Shown here: positions 16,725 to 25,045 of the stretch, piece by piece
Layout: every line of letters starts with the position of its first letter
Position numbering within the stretch: the first letter of the stretch is position 1
Source of the DNA: Paenibacillus tianjinensis
GTDB taxonomy: Bacteria; Bacillota; Bacilli; Paenibacillales; Paenibacillaceae
Assembly (NCBI RefSeq): GCF_017086365.1
Contig: NZ_CP070969.1
Location: 2,108,001-2,172,000 of the forward strand
DNA length: 64,000 nucleotides
Direction of reading: 5' to 3'
Made by a program: the position numbers and the translations under genes
The notes under the pieces: model-generated
What the model was told of the DNA's origin: nothing
The model's database searches: none
Seen by the model: the letters and a program-made list of their open reading frames with translations, nothing else

Positions 16725-19595
16725 ATGTCCGTTCGAACGACGATTGAAATCTCGGGGGCCAGGCAGAATAATCTGAAAAATGTGTCGGTTGAGATTCCAC
16801 GTGATAAGCTGACAGTCATTACTGGAGTGTCCGGTTCCGGCAAATCCTCGCTGGCATTTGATGTGATCTATGGCGAAGGCCAGCGGAGGTTTCTCGATTC
16901 CATTTCAAACTTTGCCAAAAGCCGGATCAGCCAGGTGAAAAAAGCGAAAGTCGATTATGTCCGGGGCCTGTCCCCGGTCATCGCCATTGAGCAGAAAAAA
17001 GGCAATCACAATCCCCGCTCCACGGTGGGAACGGTAACCGACACCAATGATTATCTGCGGCTTCTGTTCGCTACAGCGGGGACCGGCCATTGCCCGGAGT
17101 GCAGCAAACCGCTGCGCCAGCTGTCCGCTGCACAGATTGCCGAGCATATTACCGGCCTGCCGGAAGGTACGGTCATTGAGCTGCGGGCACCGGTGAATAA
17201 AATATACGGGGAAGAGTATAGCTATACCTTTCAGAAGCTGCGGGAAAAAGGCTTTAAACATCTGCTTATTGATGGTGAGCCCGTCTCACTGGGGGATGAG
17301 CTGGAGCTGGATGAGCGCAAGGCGTATAGGATTGAAATCGTTATCGACCGGATCAGCCTAAAACCGGACACCTACATACAGCTTACCAAGTCAATAGAAG
17401 CGGCGATTCTAGCGCTGGATGAGGATATTATGATTAAGGTGGAGGTCATTGGCGGAGTAGAGGAAGAGTTCTACCGGCATTTTGCCTGTCCGGAGCATCA
17501 CTTCTTCCTGTGCGATATGCAGCCGTTCCATTTTTCCTTCAATACGCCGGCCAGTGCCTGCCATACTTGTCTTGGTGTGGGAATGTCTTATGTGGTGGAG
17601 CCGCATTTTCTGGTGGTTGCACCCGAGAAGAGCATTAATAAGGGCGCACTCAAGAACACGGTATTTAACACCGCCGGCAAAGACAGTTACCGCACGGTGC
17701 TGATGTACAGCCTGTCCCAGAAATATGGCTTCAGTCTGGATACGCCGTTCCACGAACTGCCCAAGGAGGTCCATGAGCTGCTCTTCTTCGGTAGCAAAGG
17801 CGAGCTGGTTCCGATGCTGCAGCCGCCCTTTTCGCAGAAAAAGAACTGGCTCACCGGACGCGACCGGCCCTTTGGAGGATTCGTGCATGAAATGGAGAGC
17901 TGGTACAAGCATTATATCCGCAAGTCATCCACGACAGAGGCGTTTGAACCGACTTTTATCAAGGATTGCATGATTGAGAAGGTCTGTCCGGAATGCGGCG
18001 GCGCCCGGCTTAAGAAGCAGCGGCTGCAGGTTACGGTCGGGGAGAGGAATATCGATCAGCTCAGCCGGATGCAGCTGCATGAGCTGCTGGAGTTTCTGGA
18101 ATCGCTCACCTTTGAACCGGAGGTCAGGGATGTGGCCGAGACGATTGTCCGTGAGCTGCATACCCGAATCAGCCTGCTGATCGAAATCGGACTGCATTAT
18201 ATCAACCTGGGCAGACGAAGCGACAGCATATCCGGCGGGGAGATGCAGCGGATCAAAATGTCCACCCAGATCAGCAGTGAGCTGATGGGCATGCTCTATA
18301 TTATGGATGAGCCGAGCATCGGGCTGCACCCCCGCGATTCCGGCAGGGTCATTGAGACGATGAAAAAGCTCCGTGATCTCGGCAATACGATCATTGTGGT
18401 TGAGCATGACATGGATACCATCGGCAGTGCCGACCATATCATTGAAATCGGGCCGGGCCCGGGAATCCATGGCGGCAGCATCGTCGCCAGCGGGACACTG
18501 GCGGATATCATGAGTGAGTCAGAATCGGTTACAGGCCAATACCTGTCAGGGCGGGCGAGTATTCCAGTGCCCAAGCAGCGGCGGAGCCTCGGGGATCACT
18601 TCTTATCCATCCAAGGGGCGCGGGAGAATAATCTCAAGAATGTGGATCTGGATATTCCGCTGAATGTGTTCATCTGCATTACCGGAGTATCCGGCTCCGG
18701 GAAAAGCTCGATGATCAATGAGATCCTCTCGAAGCAGCTCAAAATCGACAAAACAGGCGCGCGGATTGTGGCCGGCGAACATGATTATGTGTTCGGAGCC
18801 GATCTGCTGAATCATGTGATCAACATCGATCAGACACCGATCGGCCGCAACAGCAAATCCAATCCGGCCACTTATATCGGAATTTATGATAAAATCCGCG
18901 ACCTGTTTGCCTTACAGCCGGAAGCGGTGGAACGCGGCTATCAGCCGATTGATTTCAGTCTCACCCATGCGAATGGTACCCGGTGCGAGCATTGCGCGGG
19001 CGATGGTATTATTGTCACGAGCCTGCAGTTCATGGCCGATATCGAAACCATCTGTCCGGTATGCAAGGGTAACCGTTTCTCCGAGGAAGGACTCGAAATT
19101 AAACTCCACGGTAAAAGCATTGCGGAAGTGCTCGAAATGACCGTAGAGGAGGCTGCCGGCTTTTTCGCTGACCACAGGTACCTCAAGCACAAGCTGGGGA
19201 TTATGAATGAGCTTGGACTGGGCTATTTGACGCTCGGCCAGAGCTCAACCACCCTCTCAGGCGGGGAAGCCCAGCGGGTGAAGCTCTCTAATGAGCTGGC
19301 CAAGATCAAAAAAGGCGCCCATAATCTATATATCCTGGACGAACCGACAACTGGCCTTCATCTCGCTGATATTCAGAAGCTGCTGGTTGCGCTGAACAAG
19401 CTGGTGGACGGCGGGCATTCCGTTATCGTGATCGAGCATCATCTGGATGTGATGAAGTCTGCCGACTATATCATCGACATGGGACCGGAAGGCGGCAACG
19501 GCGGCGGCTATGTCGTCGCAGAAGGCACACCCGAGCAGGTCGCGAAGGTGGAGGCGTCGCATACTGGAAGGTACCTGCGCAGTGTGCTTGGCTAG
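16725..19595 (+). CDS. UvrA-like ABC-family ATPase (excinuclease subunit A paralogue)
   Basis: This is a 956-residue UvrA homologue: duplicated ABC ATPase with Walker A motifs GVSGSGKSS near residues 33 and 655, signatures ISGGEMQRIKMSTQIS and LSGGEAQRVKLSNELA, and zinc-binding cysteines (CPEC near 125; CPEH with later CxxC; CPECGGARLKK; CEHC...CPVC). RNPRSTVGTVTDTNDYLRLLFA matches the canonical family, but several normally invariant stretches differ (SNFAKSRISQVKKAKVDYVRG), so this is probably a paralogue and not the housekeeping UvrA. No uvrB adjoins. UvrA paralogues in Actinobacteria and Firmicutes can give resistance to DNA-binding antibiotics. It sits in an operon with the nucleotidyltransferase. 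Confidence 0.88.
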   Translation: MSVRTTIEISGARQNNLKNVSVEIPRDKLTVITGVSGSGKSSLAFDVIYGEGQRRFLDSISNFAKSRISQVKKAKVDYVRGLSPVIAIEQKKGNHNPRSTVGTVTDTNDYLRLLFATAGTGHCPECSKPLRQLSAAQIAEHITGLPEGTVIELRAPVNKIYGEEYSYTFQKLREKGFKHLLIDGEPVSLGDELELDERKAYRIEIVIDRISLKPDTYIQLTKSIEAAILALDEDIMIKVEVIGGVEEEFYRHFACPEHHFFLCDMQPFHFSFNTPASACHTCLGVGMSYVVEPHFLVVAPEKSINKGALKNTVFNTAGKDSYRTVLMYSLSQKYGFSLDTPFHELPKEVHELLFFGSKGELVPMLQPPFSQKKNWLTGRDRPFGGFVHEMESWYKHYIRKSSTTEAFEPTFIKDCMIEKVCPECGGARLKKQRLQVTVGERNIDQLSRMQLHELLEFLESLTFEPEVRDVAETIVRELHTRISLLIEIGLHYINLGRRSDSISGGEMQRIKMSTQISSELMGMLYIMDEPSIGLHPRDSGRVIETMKKLRDLGNTIIVVEHDMDTIGSADHIIEIGPGPGIHGGSIVASGTLADIMSESESVTGQYLSGRASIPVPKQRRSLGDHFLSIQGARENNLKNVDLDIPLNVFICITGVSGSGKSSMINEILSKQLKIDKTGARIVAGEHDYVFGADLLNHVINIDQTPIGRNSKSNPATYIGIYDKIRDLFALQPEAVERGYQPIDFSLTHANGTRCEHCAGDGIIVTSLQFMADIETICPVCKGNRFSEEGLEIKLHGKSIAEVLEMTVEEAAGFFADHRYLKHKLGIMNELGLGYLTLGQSSTTLSGGEAQRVKLSNELAKIKKGAHNLYILDEPTTGLHLADIQKLLVALNKLVDGGHSVIVIEHHLDVMKSADYIIDMGPEGGNGGGYVVAEGTPEQVAKVEASHTGRYLRSVLG

Positions 19596-19685
19596 AATGC
19601 GTTAAATACGATAGGAATCAGACGAATGAATTCAAATTACGTAGTGAGGGTTGGAATGTTCTAATACAGTCTTGGAGATGATGAC

Positions 19686-20990
19686 ATGCTGCTTGCCCCT
19701 GCTTCTCTGGCAGAAATGCTCAGAAATGAAATAGAAACAGAGGTTTCTATTGCTGAGGCGATTACACATTATTTAGAAAGATTTGCAGAACTGGAACCGC
19801 AAATTCATGCTTTTGTCCCCGAAGAACAGCTGGAGCTGCGCCTGAACCGGGAAAAGGAGCGGCTACTGGCTTCGTTCGCAGGGACACCAGGCAAACCGGC
19901 CTTATGGGGAATTCCAGTCGGAATCAAGGATTTGATTCATGTGGATGCCTTACCCACACGTGCCGGATCACAGCTGCCTGCTCAAGCTCTGACCGGCAAG
20001 GAGGGTCCGCTCATTAAGCGGCTCCGTGGCCTGGGGGCGATTATTGCCGGGAAGACGGTAACCGAAGAGTTTGCCTATCAAGGGCCGATCGCCACGCTTA
20101 ATCCCCGCAACACTGCGTACACGCCCGGGGGATCCAGTGCAGGTTCCGCTGCAGCTGTTGCTGCGGGAATGTGCCCGCTGGCGGTAGGTACCCAAACCTT
20201 GCGGTCTGTACTGGCCCCGGCTTCATTTTGCGGAGTAGTCGGATTTAAAGCGAGTTATGGAAGAATTGCGATGGATGGTGTAATTCAGCTGTCGCCTTCT
20301 TTTGACGCCATCGGGTTCTTCACGCAGGACTTTCCCAGTATGGAAGTTGCTGCTGAGCTGCTCATCCCTGACTTTGTTCCTCGCAAAGCGAGCCGCAAGC
20401 CTGTACTCGGTATCCCGCAGGGTGTATACATGCAGCTGATGAGCGATGAGGTCAAAGCTGTCTTTCATGCACAAATCGAATCTCTTGAGAAGCTTGGCTA
20501 TCAGGTGAAGCATGTGAAGATGCCTTGGCAAGATGAGCTTATATACGGCGATGCCATGCTGCGGTTCATCGAAGGGGAAATGGCGCGCGGGCATGCAGGC
20601 TTATTTGAACAATATGAAGATTATTATGGTGAATCTGTGAAAGAAGGAATTGGCAGAGGCAAGCAGGTTACCAATGCCGAACTCGAAACCTATCGCGGAA
20701 TGCAGCTTGAGCTGCGGCGGAATCTGGAGGTGCTGATGAAGGAGGAAGGAATCGATCTCTGGGTATCTCCGGCTCAAGGGGGAACGGCTCCGAAGCTGGA
20801 AGAGAACCGCACAGGCTGGGCGGGGATGACCTCGGTGTGGGGCTTTGCCGGTTGTCCGGCGCTCAGCATTCCGGCAGCCAGCATTGACAATTTGCCGCTT
20901 GGTTTTCAGTGTGTCGGGAGCTTCGGCGGGGATGAATGGCTGTTAGCATGGTCCCGGGAAGTGGCGCTGGATTTGTCTATGAATAAATAG
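19686..20990 (+). CDS. Amidase signature family enzyme
   Basis: This 434-residue amidase-signature hydrolase uses a Lys-cisSer-Ser triad. GIPVGIKDLIHV carries the lysine (about residue 81), PGGSSAGSAAAVAAG the cis-serine (about 150), and VGTQTLRSVLAPASFCGVVGFKASYGRI the nucleophile serine (about 174). In most members the last motif reads T-G-G-S; here it is T-L-R-S, so the oxyanion region is unusual and substrate or activity may differ. The C-terminus ends with the typical PALSIPAASIDNLPLGFQCVG. It lies 90 bp after the UvrA-like gene and may be read from its own promoter. The amide substrate is unknown. Confidence 0.88.
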   Translation: MLLAPASLAEMLRNEIETEVSIAEAITHYLERFAELEPQIHAFVPEEQLELRLNREKERLLASFAGTPGKPALWGIPVGIKDLIHVDALPTRAGSQLPAQALTGKEGPLIKRLRGLGAIIAGKTVTEEFAYQGPIATLNPRNTAYTPGGSSAGSAAAVAAGMCPLAVGTQTLRSVLAPASFCGVVGFKASYGRIAMDGVIQLSPSFDAIGFFTQDFPSMEVAAELLIPDFVPRKASRKPVLGIPQGVYMQLMSDEVKAVFHAQIESLEKLGYQVKHVKMPWQDELIYGDAMLRFIEGEMARGHAGLFEQYEDYYGESVKEGIGRGKQVTNAELETYRGMQLELRRNLEVLMKEEGIDLWVSPAQGGTAPKLEENRTGWAGMTSVWGFAGCPALSIPAASIDNLPLGFQCVGSFGGDEWLLAWSREVALDLSMNK

Positions 20991-21086
20991 ATAGTTTTGG
21001 CATGCCAAAAAACCAGAAGTCTGCCTAATTCCTTTTTCATGATGCTGCTGAATAATATGATTTTTTTAGAGGTAAAAAGCAGCCTA

Positions 21087-21110
21087 AGGCACGAGCAGAC
21101 GCTCGTGCCT
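21087..21110 (-). terminator. Hairpin downstream of the AprX-like protease gene
   Basis: AGGCACGAGC-AGAC-GCTCGTGCCT is a perfect 10-bp stem. On the minus strand a T5 run follows about 12 nt later. A second perfect palindrome, TTTTGGCATGCCAAAA (20995-21010), lies just after the amidase stop. Confidence 0.6.
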
Positions 21111-21139
21111 GTTACAAGCGGAGATGCAGCCGCAGCTGG

Positions 21140-22405
21140 TTATTTTCTTTTGCTCCGGCAGTTCAGGAACCGCAGATTTACCTCACCGCTGCCGGCGGTG
21201 TTCGGCTTCAGGCCGAGGCGGAAGGTGTTTTTCTTCAGGGTGGCTTTAACCTGCCGGGGAGTCAGGCATGGGCGAAGCTGCAGCAGCTGCGCGGCGGCTC
21301 CCGCGACGATCGGGGTGGAGACGGAAGTGCCGGACAGCACAAAATACAATTTGCCGTTTCGTTGACCCGGCATCTGGCGGGCCAGGCTGGAGCCCGGAGC
21401 CAGCAGTGAGGTGATGGATTCGCCCGGTGCCACAATATCTGGCTTCACTTTCCCGCCCGGCGCTGGTCCGTGGCTGGAGTAGAACGTAATCCGGTCATCG
21501 CTCTGGATGATCGTCCGCTGGTCGTTCACTGCGCCTACCGTTATTGCAGAGGGACTGATTCCCGGAGATTCAACCGTCCGGGGCCTTGGTCCGCTGTTGC
21601 CGGCGGAGATGACTACAGTCAGTCCGGCCTTGACCGCTTTCTCCACCGCTTGGACGAGCAGGTCTTCCTCAGCTGAATTACTTACCGGTCCGCCGAAGGA
21701 CATAGACAGAATGCGCAGCTTTAAGCGTTGCTTGTTGGCAATGCACCATTCGATCCCCTTAATAATGGTAGAGTCATAGCCTTCCCCGTTTTTATCGAGC
21801 ACCTTGACACCCACAATTCCTGCTTCCGGGGCAGGTCCTTTATACTTTCCTTTGCTTACCCATCCGTTCCCGGCGGCGTCTCCGGAGATATGTGTGCCGT
21901 GTCCGTTATCGTCATATGGCCGTTGCCGGTGATTAATAAAATCCTTGAACGCAATAATCCGGTTAACAGGCCGGTTCAGATCGGGATGCGGGAACACGCC
22001 GGTGTCTATAATGGCAATATTGATCCCTTTTCCGGTGAGTCCCCGTGTTTGTTGAAGCGCTGCTGCGCCGATTGACGGGGTAGCGATATTCAAAGTGGCC
22101 TTCTTAACATCATCCAGATAGACTTTACCTATTTCACCGCAGCTGCAGATCCGTTCCAGACATTGTAATGAAACCCGTGATGACACTGCGTTGATTAGAT
22201 GAAGCCGGTGTTTCACCGGGAAGGCATGTTTACCTAAATGCTTTTGTAATGCCTGCATCCGGGCCGGTGTTAATTTGTGTTTGAACTGTACGATTACGGG
22301 AACTGCCGCAGGTTTCTTAGTCAGACTCTTCGCATGCTGAATATTACGCTTTAACGGTTTATTGATTTTGGCGGCATAATGCCGTACCCATTTCGAATCA
22401 CTCAT
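21140..22405 (-). CDS. aprX: S8 family serine peptidase, AprX-like
   Basis: This is a 421-residue subtilase with a complete triad: IAIIDTGVFPHPDL (Asp, about residue 133), DNGHGTHISGDAAGNG (His, about 171) and LSGTSVSTPIVAGAAA (Ser, about 360), with the oxyanion Asn in VISAGNSGP. It has no signal peptide but has an N-terminal propeptide-like domain (residues 45-110, VPVIVQFKHKL). This layout and length match Bacillus AprX, an intracellular or leaderless stationary-phase subtilisin. It is transcribed divergently from the Lys/Ala-rich protein at 22576, sharing a 170-bp intergenic region. The tail (NCRSKRK) is basic. Confidence 0.9.
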   Translation of the reverse strand: MSDSKWVRHYAAKINKPLKRNIQHAKSLTKKPAAVPVIVQFKHKLTPARMQALQKHLGKHAFPVKHRLHLINAVSSRVSLQCLERICSCGEIGKVYLDDVKKATLNIATPSIGAAALQQTRGLTGKGINIAIIDTGVFPHPDLNRPVNRIIAFKDFINHRQRPYDDNGHGTHISGDAAGNGWVSKGKYKGPAPEAGIVGVKVLDKNGEGYDSTIIKGIEWCIANKQRLKLRILSMSFGGPVSNSAEEDLLVQAVEKAVKAGLTVVISAGNSGPRPRTVESPGISPSAITVGAVNDQRTIIQSDDRITFYSSHGPAPGGKVKPDIVAPGESITSLLAPGSSLARQMPGQRNGKLYFVLSGTSVSTPIVAGAAAQLLQLRPCLTPRQVKATLKKNTFRLGLKPNTAGSGEVNLRFLNCRSKRK

Positions 22406-22575
22406 TGCCGTCGCTCACCTCTCCATAGCACATCCTATGCAGGGATCAGCCTAGCGGATACTTATCTATGAAACTTAGACACTACCACATTTATGTAATG
22501 ATAGGCAATACATCAGTTCAGACCACGCCTCATTTGCATTTACTACACTATCTTAAAAGAAAGTGGTGAAGCAAA

Positions 22576-23040
22576 GTGAGAGAAGCTGAGAAGAAAGCAT
22601 TAATCGCTAAACGTGCAGCAATGATCAAAAAAGCAAGTGTGTCTAAACTGGCGGCAAAGAAGGTAAGCACAGCAAAGGTACAAGCCCAGAAAGCGCAAAT
22701 GGCTAAAAAAGCCCTACTGGCCAAAAAGACCCTGCTGGCTAAAAAGGCCAAACTGGTTGCCCGTAAAAAACGCAGAGTAAAACAGTCGTTCTTTAACTTC
22801 GTCGTGCTTGCGGTCAACTTTAATAACCGGCCTAAAGACACTACAGATTTTACAGCTACGCTGACCAGAGGAAGCCAGACGTATACAGCATTTTTCGATG
22901 AAACGGGTGTAGCTATATTCTATGACATCAGAGTATTGACAAAATTCCAGTATACTTTGCGGATCAACAATGAAGATAACCAAGAAGTGTTCCAAGGCAC
23001 CGTACCTGCAAACCGTGAATTCTATATTGCCCAATTCTAA
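22576..23040 (+). CDS. Lys/Ala-rich N-terminal repeat protein with C-terminal beta domain
   Basis: This 154-residue protein has two very different halves. Residues 1-75 are almost only Lys, Ala, Leu, Arg and Val, in short repeats (KKALLAKKTLLAKKAKLVARKKRR) resembling histone-H1-like or other DNA/RNA/polyanion-binding tails. Residues 80-154 form a predicted beta-sandwich (FFNFVVLAVNFNNRPKDTTDFTATLTRGSQTYTAFFDETGVAIFYDI...) of the kind seen in carboxypeptidase-regulatory-like or spore-coat-associated small proteins. GTG 22576 has a GGTGA-type RBS. No signal peptide is seen. Divergent from aprX. I do not recognise a named family; binding to nucleic acid, cell wall or spore polymer is a guess from charge. 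Confidence 0.7.
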   Translation: MREAEKKALIAKRAAMIKKASVSKLAAKKVSTAKVQAQKAQMAKKALLAKKTLLAKKAKLVARKKRRVKQSFFNFVVLAVNFNNRPKDTTDFTATLTRGSQTYTAFFDETGVAIFYDIRVLTKFQYTLRINNEDNQEVFQGTVPANREFYIAQF

Positions 23041-23066
23041 GCCGGACTTTATGGGATAAGGAGAAC

Positions 23067-23109
23067 ACCAGGGCAGCGCTCTCTTGTAAAAGGGCAGCGC
23101 TGCCCTGGT
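23067..23109 (+). terminator. Terminator-like hairpin with an internal direct repeat
   Basis: ACCAGGGCAGCGCT pairs perfectly with AGCGCTGCCCTGGT; AGGGCAGCGCT also occurs twice as a direct repeat (23070-23080 and 23091-23101), so two alternative folds are possible. The T run is weak. Confidence 0.6.
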
Positions 23110-23186
23110 TTGTGCTGATCTTTTTCATAGTACAGATAGTAAAAATGTGGAATTATTGAAACAACTATGCTTAAGGTGGGATTTGG

Positions 23187-24770
23187 ATGAAAAGCTATTT
23201 TGTGCACAATGCTGAAGTTGCTCTGCATGTTCTTGAGAAGGGTGAGGCCTCCGTGAAAGCCCCGTCGCTTCTGGTGATTAACGGACTGTGGGAGCCTGCG
23301 GAACGGGCCATTCCTTTGCTGGCCGGTCTGCCCGGACATGTTGTTACCTTTAGTTTCCGGGGACGGGGGCTAAGCTCAACGCCTGAACTGGGCTATGACC
23401 TTGCTGATCATTTGGGGGATATTGAAACGGTTGTTAAGCACTGCGGGCTGGAGGATTATTGTGTGTTGGGCTTCTCCAGAGGGGCTGCCTACGCGCTTGG
23501 CTGGAGCCTGCAGAACCAGCAGCATATGCATGGACTCCTCCTGGTGGATCAGCCGCCGGTACATAGCAGCTTGTCTGAGCAATCCGTGGAATTCTGGTCT
23601 GAACTGAAATATTCAGGGGTACCTATATTAAATTTCATACGCCGGTCAGCCCTTGAAGGACTAGCGAATGAAGCGCAGGAGATCGATTTCGCACCGCAAT
23701 TAGCGCAGCTGCAACTCCCCGTAACTCTGTTTATCGGACGCAACCGCGAGGCTGTCATTCCTTCGGATATCTCGGAGGATGACTTAGAGAAGTACAAAAG
23801 GTCCATCTGTTCATTGCGGATTATTGAGTTCCTGGAGTCCGGGCATATGATCCCAGATGAGGAGCAGGAGAAGTATATCAGGGAAGTCAGAAAGTGGATG
23901 GAGGCCTTCTTCGGAAAAGATCTGGCAGGAGCGTGTGAAATGAGTTTAAAAGAAAAGTTGTTATTAATCAAAGAAAATGGCTACCAAGCACCTCCTGATA
24001 CATTCGAGTTGGTACAAGAAATGATAAATAACATCGGTACTTTGGATGCAGGGCTTAGGGATGAGCTAATTTATACAACCTTATCACACTGGATTCCAGG
24101 TAATTCTCTAACTCCAAACGAACTGGAGCAACTTCTGCCGATTGTATTGGATAACAACCATTTGCTATTTAAGCTTGGTGAAACCAATAAAGACTCTGTC
24201 TTCACCCGATCGTTCTCTATGCTAGTCATCCCGCTCCTCTTTATGAAGCATAGTGAATCACCATTTCTCTCCAAAGAGCAAATTCATCAAATAAAAGAAA
24301 AAGTATTTTATAGTGTACAAGAAGAGCGGGATTACCGGGGATATGACGATGAAAAAGGCTGGGCTCATGCCATAGCCCATGCAGCAGATGCTTTAGACGA
24401 TTTGGCTCAATGTTCTGAACTGGATGAAACAGACCTCCTAACCCTTCTCGATTTGGTTTACGAAAAGATGACCATAGCAGACCGAATTTATTCCGATGGG
24501 GAAGATGAGAGAATGGTAAGACCCGTAATTAGTGTTTTAAATAGAAAAAAACTTAGTAAGACTTATCTAGAACAATGGATTCAAAGGTTTGGTGAGGTGG
24601 AGAAGAGTTCAGAATTTCTTCCTGCCTTTAGGCAAAAAAATAATATAAAGAACTTTTTAAAAAGCTTATACTTTCGGGTTAAATTTTACAAAGAAGATGC
24701 TGATCTCTGCCAAATTATCGAGAATACATTGTATAAAGTAGAAAAAGTATACTATTCCCAGGAAATATAA
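23187..24770 (+). CDS. Fusion protein: alpha/beta hydrolase + DUF2785
   Basis: This single 527-codon frame joins two proteins. Residues 1-250 are an alpha/beta hydrolase: FRGRGLS, the nucleophile elbow LGFSRGAA (Ser about 95), and a late ESGHMIPDEE histidine. Residues 252-527 are a DUF2785 domain (LRDELIYTTLSHWI, YRGYDDEKGWAHAIAHAADALDDLA, IYSDGEDERMV). At the junction, Met252 (ATG 23940) begins a natural-looking DUF2785 N-terminus (MSLKEKLLLIKENGY) and has AGGAG eight bases upstream, so DUF2785 could also be made alone. Base composition shifts sharply to AT-rich from that point, so the second half probably came from elsewhere and was joined in frame. DUF2785 function is unknown. Confidence 0.8.
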   Translation: MKSYFVHNAEVALHVLEKGEASVKAPSLLVINGLWEPAERAIPLLAGLPGHVVTFSFRGRGLSSTPELGYDLADHLGDIETVVKHCGLEDYCVLGFSRGAAYALGWSLQNQQHMHGLLLVDQPPVHSSLSEQSVEFWSELKYSGVPILNFIRRSALEGLANEAQEIDFAPQLAQLQLPVTLFIGRNREAVIPSDISEDDLEKYKRSICSLRIIEFLESGHMIPDEEQEKYIREVRKWMEAFFGKDLAGACEMSLKEKLLLIKENGYQAPPDTFELVQEMINNIGTLDAGLRDELIYTTLSHWIPGNSLTPNELEQLLPIVLDNNHLLFKLGETNKDSVFTRSFSMLVIPLLFMKHSESPFLSKEQIHQIKEKVFYSVQEERDYRGYDDEKGWAHAIAHAADALDDLAQCSELDETDLLTLLDLVYEKMTIADRIYSDGEDERMVRPVISVLNRKKLSKTYLEQWIQRFGEVEKSSEFLPAFRQKNNIKNFLKSLYFRVKFYKEDADLCQIIENTLYKVEKVYYSQEI

Positions 24771-25045
24771 TGGCGGAGAAATACTAAGGAAGTAATTGAA
24801 GTAAATATGGAAGGTTTTATTCCACTGGAATCGGGTTTGTCAATACAGTTTGACCCCGAAACATGAAATGTTAGTTAATATGTACAATCATCTGAGCCCA
24901 TTTTAGCTATAATGACAATAAACCTGACATAAATATTTAAAAGGTGAACCATACCGGATATAATATGGCCAATGATGTAAGTGTGGAGCATGGGAACAGC
25001 TTGGATCGTTAAGGTTCCTAAAGATGCCAGCGAAAGGTCTGAGGA
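24771..25045 (+). other. Intergenic region, AT-rich, with a possible -10 element
   Basis: No gene is seen. TATAAT occurs at 24908-24913 and 24959-24964 without a good -35 box. A GGAAC...GTTCC inverted repeat lies about 30 bp before the flavoprotein start. The AT-rich first part continues the composition of the DUF2785 half. Confidence 0.35.
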
